This document shows, piece by piece, positions 26,551-35,921 of a stretch of DNA of 64,000 nucleotides. The stretch comes from an uncultured Desulfatiglans sp. (GTDB taxonomy: Bacteria > Desulfobacterota > DSM-4660 > Desulfatiglandales > Desulfatiglandaceae), in the NCBI GenBank assembly GCA_900498135.1, contig LR026961.1, forward strand, positions 253,226 to 317,225. Direction: 5' to 3'. Position numbers and translations under genes: made by a program. A model generated the notes under the pieces. It was not told where the DNA came from and did not search any database. It saw only the letters and a program-made list of their open reading frames with translations. Numbering within the stretch: the first letter of the stretch is position 1; each line of letters starts with the position of its first letter.

Positions 26551-26616
26551 ATCCTGATATGACCCTCAGCATTCGAGACACTGCACCTGCTCCCCGAAAC
26601 CCAAAGAAAGGGCCCT

Positions 26617-29127
26617 ATGCTGTCCGAACCTGAAATCCGGCGCCTGCTGACTGTCAGCCGGCCCAGCCGTTATATCGGCCACGAAGTCAATATCGTCCGA
26701 AAAGCCCCCGAAGACATCGAGATCTGCGTCGCGCTGGCCTTTCCGGACGTTTACGAAGTGGGCATGTCCCACCTCGGTCTGAAGATCCTCTATGACATCC
26801 TGAATCGGCTGCCATGGCTCGCTGCGGAGCGGGTCTTTTCCCCCTGGCCGGACATGGAACGGCGTCTCCGGCAGGAGGCGGCCCCCCTTTCGACGCTCGA
26901 ATCGCGGAGGCCTCTCCACTCCTGCGATGTGCTCGGCTTCAGCGTTCAGCACGAACTCTGCTTCACCAATATTCTGAACATGCTCGATCTGTCCGGCATC
27001 CCCTTCAGGGCGGCCGAGCGCAAGGCACCCGCCCCCCTCGTCATCGCCGGAGGGCCCGCCTGTTTCAACCCCGAGCCGATTGCAGCGTTCTTCGACCTCA
27101 TCGTCATCGGCGACGGTGAAACCGTCACCCCCGCGATCTGCGATGCGATCCGTGACTGGAAACGTTCGGGGGCCGAATCGAAGGAAGAGCTCTTGCACCG
27201 CCTCAGCGCCTTCGAGGGGGTCTACGTCCCGGCCCATTTCGAGCCGCATTACGGCCCTGAAGGAAATCTCGAGGCGATCGAGCCGCTGCAAGCCGGGAAG
27301 GCGTTCGTGCAAAAAGCGATCGTGCCGGACATCGAAGCGATCCCCTACCCGGAAGCGCAGCCGCTCCCTTTCACCGAGCTTGTTCATGACCGTCTCGCCA
27401 TAGAAATCGCCCGCGGGTGCACACGAGGCTGCCGCTTTTGCCAGGCCGGCATGATTTACCGCCCGGTGCGCGAGAGGCAGCCGGCAACCATCTGCCACAT
27501 CGCGGAAAAGGCTCTGAGCCTGACAGGCTACGACGACCTCTCGCTTCTTTCCCTCAGTACCGGTGATTACAGCTGCATCGAGCCGCTGCTCATCCACCTC
27601 ATGGACCGGCGCGAGAAGGACAAGATCTCCGTCAGTCTGCCGTCCCTGCGCATAGACAGCTTGAGCCCCCTGTTCATGGAGCAGATCAAGCGGGTGCGAA
27701 AGACCGGTTTCACCCTGGCGATCGAGGCGGGCAACGAACGGCTGCGCCGGATCATCAACAAGGGCCTGACGGATGAAGACATTCTGCGGACGGCGCATCT
27801 CGTCTATCGGGCGGACTGGAACCTGATCAAACTCTACTGCATGATCGGGCTTCCGTTCGAAACAGACAGTGATCTCGAGGATACGGTGAGACTCGCGCGC
27901 GAGATCGCCGCCGTCGGCGGAAAGCAAAGCAGGCGGAACCGTCTGAACCTGAGCGTTTCGACCTTTGTCCCCAAGGCGCACACACCGTTCATGTGGTGTG
28001 CACAGATCCCGCTCGATGAAAGTCGCAGGCGCCTGCATCTCATACAGGAAAGTCTGCGCCGCGGCCCGGTCAAGGTGAAATGGAATCAGCCCGAGATGAG
28101 CTGGCTCGAAGGGGTCTTTTCCCGCGGCGACCGCCGGCTGACGCGCTCGATCGAGGCCGCGTGGCGCAAAGGCGCCCGCTACGACGCCTGGGCCGAACAC
28201 TTCAACCCGGCGATCTGGCGCGAGGCCTTCGCGGAAACGGGGATCGATCCGAACCTCTACACCGAAAGGGAACGGGGTCTGGACGAAGTCCTGCCATGGG
28301 ATCACATCCGGAGCGGCGTGAGCAAGGCCTTCCTGAAACAGGAATGGCGCAGGGCCGCAGAGGCCCTGCCAACCCCGGATTGCCGCTTGGGTTGCCTCGA
28401 GTGCGGGGTCTGTGACCATGATGTCGTCGATCCGGTCTTCGCCAAGCCCTGGTCGCCGCCTCCCATTCCCGCCGCCCCTGTCTCACCCGCCAGGACCACG
28501 CCTGCAAGGTACCTCATCACCTACAGCAAGGCCGGAACAGCCGCCCTGCTCGGGCACATGGAGTTCTCACGGGCCTTCCAGCGCGCCTTGAGGCGTGCGC
28601 ACATCCCGCTCCGGTTCTCCCAGGGCTTTCACCCTCTGCCCAAGGTGACTTTTACCACCGCCCTCCCGCTGGGAACCGAGAGCTTCGATGAGACCATGGT
28701 CATCGAGACCGACGGTTTGCTCGCCATCGACCAGAGTACGACCGAACTCAACCAGAGTCTTCCTGACGGGATCACGGTCAAAGAGATACGGAAACTCGAC
28801 AAGGCATCGCCGATCCCCAGGGTCAAAAGCAGCCGGTACCGGATCTTCTTCGAAGAACTCGAACTGCGCAGGAGCCGCCTGGATGATTTCTCAGCCCGTC
28901 GGCATTTCGAGGTTGTCAAAAAAACAAAAAAAGGCGAACATGTTCTGGACATCCGCCCTCTGATCACAACGCTCGAGTTTTCCAACCTCAACCAACTGGA
29001 ACTCGTGATCCTCCACCCGGAGGGACCGCAGATACGTCCCGTGGAAGTCATCCAGTCCGTCTTCGGTCTGACCGATTCGGAATCCGCGCGCCTCCACATT
29101 CAGAAAATCGAGCAGGTTTTGATGTAA
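26617..29127 (+). CDS. B12-binding-type radical SAM protein fused to DUF2344
   Basis: 836 residues in two parts. The N-terminal part (about 1-600) is a radical SAM protein with the cluster motif GCTRGCRFCQAG around residue 268 and an N-terminal cobalamin-binding-like domain (FPDVYEVGMSHLGLKIL). The C-terminal part (about 625-836, from RYLITYSKAGTAALLGHMEF) is a DUF2344 domain. These fused or adjacent proteins commonly precede rng, as here (35-bp gap), suggesting a role in RNA or ribosome maturation; the reaction is not known to me. Confidence 0.87.
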   Translation: MLSEPEIRRLLTVSRPSRYIGHEVNIVRKAPEDIEICVALAFPDVYEVGMSHLGLKILYDILNRLPWLAAERVFSPWPDMERRLRQEAAPLSTLESRRPLHSCDVLGFSVQHELCFTNILNMLDLSGIPFRAAERKAPAPLVIAGGPACFNPEPIAAFFDLIVIGDGETVTPAICDAIRDWKRSGAESKEELLHRLSAFEGVYVPAHFEPHYGPEGNLEAIEPLQAGKAFVQKAIVPDIEAIPYPEAQPLPFTELVHDRLAIEIARGCTRGCRFCQAGMIYRPVRERQPATICHIAEKALSLTGYDDLSLLSLSTGDYSCIEPLLIHLMDRREKDKISVSLPSLRIDSLSPLFMEQIKRVRKTGFTLAIEAGNERLRRIINKGLTDEDILRTAHLVYRADWNLIKLYCMIGLPFETDSDLEDTVRLAREIAAVGGKQSRRNRLNLSVSTFVPKAHTPFMWCAQIPLDESRRRLHLIQESLRRGPVKVKWNQPEMSWLEGVFSRGDRRLTRSIEAAWRKGARYDAWAEHFNPAIWREAFAETGIDPNLYTERERGLDEVLPWDHIRSGVSKAFLKQEWRRAAEALPTPDCRLGCLECGVCDHDVVDPVFAKPWSPPPIPAAPVSPARTTPARYLITYSKAGTAALLGHMEFSRAFQRALRRAHIPLRFSQGFHPLPKVTFTTALPLGTESFDETMVIETDGLLAIDQSTTELNQSLPDGITVKEIRKLDKASPIPRVKSSRYRIFFEELELRRSRLDDFSARRHFEVVKKTKKGEHVLDIRPLITTLEFSNLNQLELVILHPEGPQIRPVEVIQSVFGLTDSESARLHIQKIEQVLM

Positions 29128-29162
29128 ACCTTCTAACCGGCAACCTCTGGAAAACGGATCCT

Positions 29163-30704
29163 ATGGCCAATGAACTGATCATCAATGCCCGTCCGCACGA
29201 AATACGCGTGGCCCTCGTCGAGAACGGCGTCGTCGTCGAACTGCATATCGAGCGAAGAACCGGGCAGGAGCTGATGGGGAACATCTATCGCGGGCGGGTC
29301 GTCCGCGTCCTGCCAGGCATGCAGGCCGCCTTTGTGGACATCGGCCTCGAACGGACCGCCTTTCTTTATGTCGCCGACGTCCACAAGGACTTCTCCGACA
29401 TGGAGAAGCTGATGCTTCAGTGTCCCCGGGAAGACCACGAAGAGGATGGCGAAGAAGAAAGCGACCAGCCCCTCTCCACCATGCATCCTCCTTTCCGCCC
29501 TGTTTACCAGATCGAAGACCTGCTTCATGAAAACCAGGACATCATCGTGCAGGTTTCCAAAGAACCTCTGGGCAACAAGGGCGCACGCCTGACTTCCCAT
29601 ATATCCATCCCCGGAAGGCATCTGGTCCTGATGCCTATGGTCAACCACATCGGCGTATCGCGCCGCATCGAGGACAAGGAGGAAAAGGCGCGCCTCAAAG
29701 AGATCATCAACGAGATCCGTCCCGCTGATTACGGCTTCATTGTGCGGACAGTCAGCGAAGGCGCCGGCAAGGAAAAGCTCAAGGCTGAAATGGATTTTCT
29801 CCTCAAGCTCTGGACGAACATCCAGGCCAAGGCGGAAAAGGGGTCCGGACCCAGGCAGCTCTACAAAGACCTGTCGATCTCGCTCCGCTCCGTGCGGGAC
29901 CTGTTCACCCGTGAAGTCGACCGCCTTGTCATCGATTCACGTCCTGAGTTCGAGGGCGTCATGGAGTTCATCGAAACGTTCGCCCCCCGGCTGAAGTATT
30001 CCGTCGAACTCTACGAGGGCACCGATCCGATTTTCGATGCCTTCGGGATAGAGATGGAGATCTCCCGCGCCCTGGAGAAAAAGATCTGGTTGAAATCGGG
30101 CGGCTACATCGTCATCGAGATGACCGAGGCCTTGACGGCCATCGACGTCAACACGGGCAGTTACGTGGGGAAACGCAATCTCGAGGAGACTATCCTCAAG
30201 ACCAACCTGGAGGCCGTCAAAGAAATCGCTTACCAGCTCCGCTTCAGGAACATCGGGGGTTTGATCGTCATCGACTTCATCGACATGGAAAAAGCGAGCA
30301 GTCGAGAAAGGGTCTTCCTCGCCCTGAAAGAGGCCTTGTCCAAAGACCGGGCGAAATCCAACATCCTCCAGATCTCCGAGCTCGGGCTGATCGAGATGAC
30401 CCGCAAGCGCACGCGTGCCAACCTCAACCGCCTCCTGACCGAGCCCTGTTTTTACTGCGACGGCCGAGGCACGCTGAAATCGAGGATAACGATCTGCTAC
30501 GAGATCTTCCGCGACCTCGAACGGGATTGCAGGGCCCTGAACGAGGAGGGCCCTGTACAGGTGCTGGTACACCCCGATATCGCCAACGTGCTCAGGGAAG
30601 AGGAGCAGGAATCCATCATGGATCTGGAAAGGAGGATCAACCAGAGGATCGTCATCGTCCCGAAAGAGGGGTTCCATCTCGAAGATTACGAAATCAGTTT
30701 TTGA
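29163..30704 (+). CDS. rng: ribonuclease G (RNase E/G family)
   Basis: Endoribonuclease for 16S rRNA 5' maturation and mRNA decay. 513 residues: N-terminal S1 domain with RVLPGMQAAFVDIGLERTAF, the DNase I-like catalytic part with AIDVNTGSYVG and IVIDFIDM supplying the metal-binding Asp residues, and the zinc link PCFYCDGRG. It lacks the long C-terminal scaffold of RNase E. Follows the radical SAM gene in one operon. Confidence 0.95.
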   Translation: MANELIINARPHEIRVALVENGVVVELHIERRTGQELMGNIYRGRVVRVLPGMQAAFVDIGLERTAFLYVADVHKDFSDMEKLMLQCPREDHEEDGEEESDQPLSTMHPPFRPVYQIEDLLHENQDIIVQVSKEPLGNKGARLTSHISIPGRHLVLMPMVNHIGVSRRIEDKEEKARLKEIINEIRPADYGFIVRTVSEGAGKEKLKAEMDFLLKLWTNIQAKAEKGSGPRQLYKDLSISLRSVRDLFTREVDRLVIDSRPEFEGVMEFIETFAPRLKYSVELYEGTDPIFDAFGIEMEISRALEKKIWLKSGGYIVIEMTEALTAIDVNTGSYVGKRNLEETILKTNLEAVKEIAYQLRFRNIGGLIVIDFIDMEKASSRERVFLALKEALSKDRAKSNILQISELGLIEMTRKRTRANLNRLLTEPCFYCDGRGTLKSRITICYEIFRDLERDCRALNEEGPVQVLVHPDIANVLREEEQESIMDLERRINQRIVIVPKEGFHLEDYEISF

Positions 30705-30713
30705 TCCGCCTTT

Positions 30714-30944
30714 TCAGCTTTGCCTGTGGGCCTTCTTGATCCTGGCCAACCCTTCCTCGATCTCCGCCTTCGTAAAGGTCTTCTGGCAGCGCGTGCACTG
30801 ATAGATCTCTTCGATCAGCTTGTCGTAGATCAGCTCATCGGAAAAATTGACGCCGTGGAACCGGAGCGAGAAGTTGTACACCAGCTTGAAGTCCTTGCCG
30901 GCGCAGCTGTCGCACACAAAATAATCCTGGATATTTTCTTCCAT
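30714..30944 (-). CDS. small zinc-ribbon protein (76 aa)
   Basis: Hypothetical cytosolic protein with two Cys pairs, CDSCAG and CTRC, about 40 residues apart, which could form one zinc ribbon. ATG 30944 with GGGAGGG upstream is chosen; an extension to 31040 lacks a ribosome site. It converges on rng with a 9-bp gap. No function can be assigned. Confidence 0.7.
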   Translation of the reverse strand: MEENIQDYFVCDSCAGKDFKLVYNFSLRFHGVNFSDELIYDKLIEEIYQCTRCQKTFTKAEIEEGLARIKKAHRQS

Positions 30945-31763
30945 GGTAATGCCCTCCCTGCCGGCAAGGTCCTGCGAACCTCCGTTGCACACCTTTGGCC
31001 GCCTGCGCACCGCCGACGATATGAACGTGTCACCCTCCAAAAAGATCCTTCACGGGATCTAGGCCGTTCCGCTTGCCTGTCCGGCAGGCCGGACGATCCT
31101 GCTACCCGGAACGGCTGAATCGTTCGGCTCACGGTCCCTCGATCCCCGTTGCACCTCACGAACCTTCCTGCCGCCGGAGGCCTTCTCCGGATGGGTTCCG
31201 GGTTGTGCCGGGAAATCATTTCTGCATGGACGCAAGCTGAAGAACCGGATTCGACGTGGCTTTATAGCGCTTTTTGGGCGTATTGACAACGATTTTTCCG
31301 GCGCGTCCTGCAGCGCGGGAGCAACGTCCAACACGGGCGCAGGGGAGCGGCGGAAGATCCTGAAAAGGTCGGCATCCGCTTTTCCACAAGAGGACCGTTT
31401 AATCCGGCTCCATTTTTGTGGTAGGATTGTTTGCGGTTCGAAAAATCGTCCACCTCCGAACATCGCTTCGGTTTGGACACTTTGGCGGTGCTCGTTCGAC
31501 ACGGCCTCCAGGCCCCAAGTGTGCTCGAGGCGACCGGAGTTCTTCGATGCCGGCTTCGGGAGTAGACCAGAAAGGGGGCGGGCAGGCGAGACACCCCGGC
31601 ACCCGCCGAGACGGATCAAATCCGCCCGCTCGATGCAAAGCAGACGTTCAGGGGCTGTGATCGAGTCTTGCCCTTTTGAACGTCTTCGGCCCCAAGGGCG
31701 CGGAAGCATTTGCGGATGACCTGTTCAGCCTGACGCAATCCTTCGATTGGGACTCAAGCAGCG
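30945..31763. other. 820-bp region without a supported gene
   Basis: Open frames in both directions here have no ribosome sites and no family likeness. Around 31185-31240 lie decayed ends of the palindrome element (CTCCGGATGGGTTCCGG, GGGAAATCATTTC). The region may contain the promoter of the ferric-reductase-like gene, but I see no convincing one. Confidence 0.4.
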
Positions 31764-33188
31764 ATGCTCACCATCTCTCGCATGCATCAAAAAACATGGC
31801 CTGCGCTCCTGACGGTCTGCCTCACGCTCGTCATCTGGCTCGGCAGCAAGGCTTATTATGAGGACTGGTTCAGCGATCCGTTCAAATACCCGGCGAAAGC
31901 GGCCTCTCTGGGCGCAACCATCCTGATGTGCTGGTGCGTCGTTCTTTCGACGCGGTTGCGCCCGATCGAAGCCTTCTTCGGAGGTCTGGACAAGGTCTAC
32001 CAGGTGCACAAACGGATCGGACGCTGGGCCTTTTTCCTCATCATCCTGCACCCGATCTTTCTCTCGGCCCACAATTTTCCGGATTTCCTCGTTTTTCTGC
32101 AGGAACTCGGATTTCTCGATCCCTCGGGGGACCGTTACCTCTGGGGGCACAACATCGGGGTCGCAACCTTTCTCATGATGGCGGGTCTGATGAGCCTCAC
32201 CTTGTGGCTGAAGATCCCCTATCACCTCTGGAAGATGACCCATGAGTGGTTCGGAGGGGTTTTGGTCCTGGCTGCGGCCCATGTGTTGATCGTCAACCGT
32301 GACGTCACCGCCTATCCCCTCCTCAGGATCTGGGTCTACGGTTTTCTTGCGCTCGCCCTGGGCAGTTTTGTCTACATCCGTTTTTTTTATCGGTTCTATG
32401 GACCCCGCTTCGACTACACCATCTCTGAAATCGTAAAACACAAGGACGTGATCCAGGCGACCCTCCGTCCGGTCCAGGAGAAAATGGAGTTCAAGCCCAG
32501 CCAGTTCGTCTATCTCGTCGTGCGCAAGGAAGGCATCACCCCGGAGCCGCATCCCTACTCCATCGCCTCCGGCTACAATCCCCGCAACCGGATCAAACTC
32601 GGCATCAAGCAGTCGGGGGACCACACGCGCTCCCTCGACCGACTCGAGCGCGGCGATCCTGTCATTCTTTACGGCCCCTACGGGCACTTCAGCAACCGGT
32701 TCCTGTCAAGTGAACGGGACTGCGTCTTCATCGCCGGCGGCATCGGCATCACACCGTTTCTCGGGATGTGGCATGTGGCGCTCCACTCCGAAGAGCGGCT
32801 CGACCCCCGGGAGACGCCCGAACGGCTGAGGCGGATGCACCCCGAACTGATCAGGACATGGAGGAGCCCCGTCGTTTCCCTGTTCTACATCTGCCGGACG
32901 AGGGATGACGCGAGCTTCGATGAAGACATCCGGCAGGAGGTCGCCATGAGCCGTTTCCAAGGATTCAAGGCCTTCGAAGAGCGCGGGCACCACTACGAAT
33001 GCTATTTCACCTCAGAGCAGGGCAGGATTACCGCCGCCTATGTCCATGAGCGGGTCAAGGGGGGTCTGCAGGATAAAAACATCTTCCTCTGCGGCCCTTC
33101 CCCCATGGTCGCCTCTTTCGTTGCACAACTCTCGGCCCTGGGTGTGCCGGACAGGCAGATGATCGTCGAAGACTTCAATCTGCTTTGA
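31764..33188 (+). CDS. ferric reductase/NADPH oxidase-like transmembrane flavocytochrome
   Basis: 474 residues: an N-terminal membrane part with about six helices and paired His for two b haems (VHKRIGRWAFFLIILHP and THEWFGGVLVLAAAHVLIV), then an FAD domain (HPYSIAS) and an NAD(P) domain (GGIGITPFLGM; LCGPSPMVASF). Electrons would pass from NAD(P)H through FAD and haem across the membrane to iron, oxygen or another acceptor. ATG 31764 lacks a clear ribosome site and the next ATG (31779) is no better. Confidence 0.87.
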   Translation: MLTISRMHQKTWPALLTVCLTLVIWLGSKAYYEDWFSDPFKYPAKAASLGATILMCWCVVLSTRLRPIEAFFGGLDKVYQVHKRIGRWAFFLIILHPIFLSAHNFPDFLVFLQELGFLDPSGDRYLWGHNIGVATFLMMAGLMSLTLWLKIPYHLWKMTHEWFGGVLVLAAAHVLIVNRDVTAYPLLRIWVYGFLALALGSFVYIRFFYRFYGPRFDYTISEIVKHKDVIQATLRPVQEKMEFKPSQFVYLVVRKEGITPEPHPYSIASGYNPRNRIKLGIKQSGDHTRSLDRLERGDPVILYGPYGHFSNRFLSSERDCVFIAGGIGITPFLGMWHVALHSEERLDPRETPERLRRMHPELIRTWRSPVVSLFYICRTRDDASFDEDIRQEVAMSRFQGFKAFEERGHHYECYFTSEQGRITAAYVHERVKGGLQDKNIFLCGPSPMVASFVAQLSALGVPDRQMIVEDFNLL

Positions 33189-33209
33189 GCGGCGTCAGGA
33201 GTCTAACAA

Positions 33210-33265
33210 GTTTCCATCCGGAAATGCCCTTTTTGGCCAAAAATCCTCATTTCCGGATTGGAAAC
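33210..33265 (+). repeat. internal-deletion derivative of the palindrome element (56 bp)
   Basis: Contains only the two ends, GTTTCCATCCGGAAATGCCC and TTTTTGGCCAAAAATCC through CATTTCCGGATTGGAAAC, joined at the GGCCA step with the central about 87 bp missing. It begins 22 bp after the ferric-reductase stop. Further element-end fragments follow to about 33300. Confidence 0.8.
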
Positions 33266-33426
33266 TTTGCCGCGCCGGATGGTCTTTTCCGGATGGATAA
33301 CAGCCATGCAATTTCACGATAAGTGGGCCGAGGAAGCCGGGGCAGGTGGATCAAAAGGGTTCAGGCGACGGCATGACGGTTTCGTGAAGGCGGAAGACCG
33401 GCGCAGTCTGAAGGGATTTGAAAAAC

Positions 33427-33502
33427 TGGAGCCACCGTGCGGAATCGAACCGCAGACATCCTCATTACGAGTGAGGTGCTCTACCAACTGAGCTACGGTG
33501 GC
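33427..33502 (-). tRNA. tRNA-Thr (anticodon CGT)
   Basis: Complete cloverleaf on the minus strand: acceptor GCCACCG with CGGTGGC, D-arm with AGCTCAGTTGGTAGAGC, anticodon stem CCTCA/TGAGG with loop CTCGTAA (CGT, decoding ACG), T-arm GGTTCGATTCC, and an encoded CCA end. 76 nt. Transcribed from a good promoter just upstream and followed by a T run on the minus strand. Confidence 0.97.
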
Positions 33503-33517
33503 CCACATCGATCGCAT

Positions 33518-33546
33518 AACATACTTGCTTTTTGAACCGATGTCCA
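33518..33546 (-). promoter_or_regulatory. promoter of tRNA-Thr
   Basis: On the minus strand TGGACA (33546-33541), 17-bp spacer, TATGTT (33523-33518). The predicted start is a few bases before the mature tRNA 5' end. Confidence 0.6.
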
Positions 33547-33625
33547 TTATTTTTTCCGCCTGTTCCGGCTTTTCCGCGCCGGTCCGGCGTCGTATCTTTT
33601 TGCATTACCCGAAACGAGGCACCTC

Positions 33626-34345
33626 ATGAAAACGCCCAAAGACTACATCATTTTTCCCCTGGACCTCCCCGATTATGAACAGGCCCTCGGCATGGTCGAC
33701 CGCCTTCGGGGCCACGTAGGCCTCTTCAAGGTGGGCCTGGAGCTTTTCATCGCCGAAGGCCCGAAAGTCCTGGAAGCCATCCGGAGCCGCGGCGGGGCCG
33801 GTATCTTCCTGGATCTCAAGCTGAACGACATCCCCGCGACGGTCAAGCGGGCACTCTCGGCCTCCGCCCGCTATCAGCCGCACTTCGTGACCATCCACGC
33901 CGAGGCGATGGACCCCATCCTCGAGGAGATCCCAGACGATATCATGGGCTCGACCCGCATCCTGGCCGTGACCGTTCTGACCAGCCTCCATTCGGACAAA
34001 CTCATCCGCTTCGGCTGCGATCCCAGGCTTGCAGCAGACATTCCGGCCCTCGTGCTCATGCGCGCCAGGGCTGCCAAAGAAGCCGGCTGTCATGGGGTGG
34101 TCTGCTCCGGACAGGAAGTGCGTGCGATCAAGGCCGCCTTCGGCCCCGGTTTCATCGCCGTAACACCGGGGATCCGGCCTGCCTGGTCGATGGTGGCCGG
34201 CGACGATCAAAAGCGGATCGTCACGGCCGCCGAGGCCGTTCGACTTGGAGCGGATTACCTTGTGGTGGGACGCCCCATCCGCGATGCCGCGGATCCGGCC
34301 GAAGCGGCCGACAGGCTGGCGGAAGAAATCGCCTCAGCGCTTTGA
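33626..34345 (+). CDS. pyrF: orotidine 5'-phosphate decarboxylase
   Basis: Final step to UMP. 239-residue TIM barrel with the catalytic DLKLNDIPATVKRA motif, TPGIRP and the VGRPI phosphate-binding end. Start ATG 33626 after CGAGG. Its last 12 bp overlap the end of the convergent thioesterase gene. It stands apart from pyrH, which uses its product. Confidence 0.96.
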   Translation: MKTPKDYIIFPLDLPDYEQALGMVDRLRGHVGLFKVGLELFIAEGPKVLEAIRSRGGAGIFLDLKLNDIPATVKRALSASARYQPHFVTIHAEAMDPILEEIPDDIMGSTRILAVTVLTSLHSDKLIRFGCDPRLAADIPALVLMRARAAKEAGCHGVVCSGQEVRAIKAAFGPGFIAVTPGIRPAWSMVAGDDQKRIVTAAEAVRLGADYLVVGRPIRDAADPAEAADRLAEEIASAL

Positions 34346-34783
34346 CGCCAACTTATCCCGATGCACGGCCATGAGGGTCACCATCGCCTTGGCCGCCAGT
34401 TGCTCCACTCCCTCGGCGCGGTCGTAGACCTCCGATTCGGCGATGATGACCTGCCTGCCCCCGCGAAGCACCTTTGAAAGGCAGGTGAGGCGGTCACCGT
34501 AAGCGGGCCTCAGAAAATTGATCTTGAACTCGATGCTGAGGATCTGAAATTCGGGTGGTACGATCGTAAAGGCCGCATAGCCCGCTGTATGGTCAGCCAT
34601 GGTGGCCATGAGGCCCGCATGGATGAATCCGTCCTGCTGCCGGTGGCAGGGCGCGATCTCCACCTCCGAGCAGAACCTTCCGGCCGTGGCCTCACGCGCC
34701 TTGAGATGGCAGTATTCGATGAAGCCGCGCTCGAAATCCCTCATCAGAAAGGCGGCACGCTCCGCCGATATGTCCCCCTTCAT
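34334..34783 (-). CDS. PaaI-family hotdog thioesterase
   Basis: 149-residue hotdog-fold protein. The stretch DGFIHAGLMATMADHTAGYAA carries the HxG-type loop and active-site Asp of the PaaI group, and SIEFKINFLRPA follows. Members hydrolyse aryl- or acyl-CoA thioesters; in an aromatic degrader this could release stalled CoA, but the substrate cannot be told. A repeat fills the space between its start and adk. Confidence 0.85.
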   Translation of the reverse strand: MKGDISAERAAFLMRDFERGFIEYCHLKAREATAGRFCSEVEIAPCHRQQDGFIHAGLMATMADHTAGYAAFTIVPPEFQILSIEFKINFLRPAYGDRLTCLSKVLRGGRQVIIAESEVYDRAEGVEQLAAKAMVTLMAVHRDKLASKR

Positions 34784-34839
34784 AGACCGCCCTCAGCGCA
34801 AAGCGCCCTGATCCCCCTGGACCGGGGCGCTTCAAACCT

Positions 34840-35070
34840 ACATGCAGATGGACGCCGGGATGAACAAAAAAGACCATCTCCGGAAGAAAATGCACTTGCG
34901 CCTATCCGTTGAGTGATCCTTCAATCCCACCCAGCCTCCAATCCGGAAAGGAGAACTTTTTGTCAACATCGAGGAAATCGCGCGCTTGCGCGGAGGCGCC
35001 CTGCGGGTCGCCGCACAGGCAAACATGCAGATGGACGCCGAGATCGGCAAAAAAGACCATTTCCGGAAGG
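34840..35070 (-). repeat. one and a half palindrome elements in reverse orientation
   Basis: A half copy (ACATGCAGATGGACGCCGGG to CCATCTCCGGAAG, 34840-34885) is followed by a full one (34936-35070) with centre GGCGCCCTGCGGGTCGCC (34995-35012). It ends a few bases before the adk stop, so adk transcripts may run into it. Confidence 0.8.
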
Positions 35071-35078
35071 GAGCGAGG

Positions 35079-35762
35079 CTACTTGCCGAGCTGCGACAGG
35101 AGATCAGCCGAGACCTCCTTCACCCCGGGGCGCCCGTCCAGCTCGATGATCCGTGGTTTGCCGCCGCGCTCGGCCGACAGCTTCTTGTAGAAGAGGATGG
35201 CCGCCATCGTCCCGGTCTTCTCATCGTAATAGATGTTGTGGCGTTGATCGATGGCTTCCTCGTCCTGGTCATCGCTGCGGGTCTTGAGGTCTCCGCCGCA
35301 GACCCGGCACTTGTCCCCGTTCGGCTTGATGGCATCGATGAAGATGTTGTTCGGGTGGTTGTTGTCGTTGACGCACAGGCGCCGTCCCATGATGCGGTTC
35401 TTCGCGATCTGCCGGTCCAGAACCATTTCGATCACGATATCGAGATCGATTTTTTCTGCGCCCAAGGCCTTGTCGAGTTCCTGGGCCTGCGTGAGATTGC
35501 GGGGGAAGCCGTCCAGGAGCCAGCCGTTCTTGCAGTCGGGTTCCTTCAACCGGCTCAGGATCATGGGAATGGTAATGCTGTCCGGGACCAGTTCCCCGCG
35601 GTCGATGTAGCCCTTGGCCTCTTTGCCGAGGTCCGTCCCGCGGCCGATGTTGTCTCGAAAGATGACACCCGTCTCGATGTGGGGGATCCCGAACTTTTCC
35701 TTGACGATGGCGCCCTGTGTACCCTTTCCGCTGCCGTTGGGACCGAAAAACAGTATCTTCAT
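35079..35762 (-). CDS. adk: adenylate kinase with metal-binding lid
   Basis: ATP plus AMP to two ADP. P-loop FFGPNGSGKGTQ (residues 5-16) with Asn and Ser in place of the usual Pro and Ala, and LDGFPRNLTQA. In the lid, Cys130, His136, Cys152 and Cys155 match in order and spacing the Cys-His-Cys-Cys site that binds zinc or cobalt in Desulfovibrio gigas adenylate kinase, shifted by one. 227 residues; ATG 35762 follows AAAGGAGAGG. Confidence 0.93.
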   Translation of the reverse strand: MKILFFGPNGSGKGTQGAIVKEKFGIPHIETGVIFRDNIGRGTDLGKEAKGYIDRGELVPDSITIPMILSRLKEPDCKNGWLLDGFPRNLTQAQELDKALGAEKIDLDIVIEMVLDRQIAKNRIMGRRLCVNDNNHPNNIFIDAIKPNGDKCRVCGGDLKTRSDDQDEEAIDQRHNIYYDEKTGTMAAILFYKKLSAERGGKPRIIELDGRPGVKEVSADLLSQLGK

Positions 35763-35921
35763 TCTTTTCCTCTCCTTTTCACTATAATTTGTGGCTCTCA
35801 GACTACGATCCACCCCTGGAATCACCATTGACCCGCCGTGCACCCCTTGCCCGGCACGCTTCCCGGAAAAACCCTCTCAACACCGCCCGAAAATAGGAGA
35901 TCGGAGGCCCTCTGTCAAGCC

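Noticed and set aside
31059-31709. 216-codon minus-strand frame
   Set aside because: No ribosome site, no recognisable motif, and composition unlike the neighbours.
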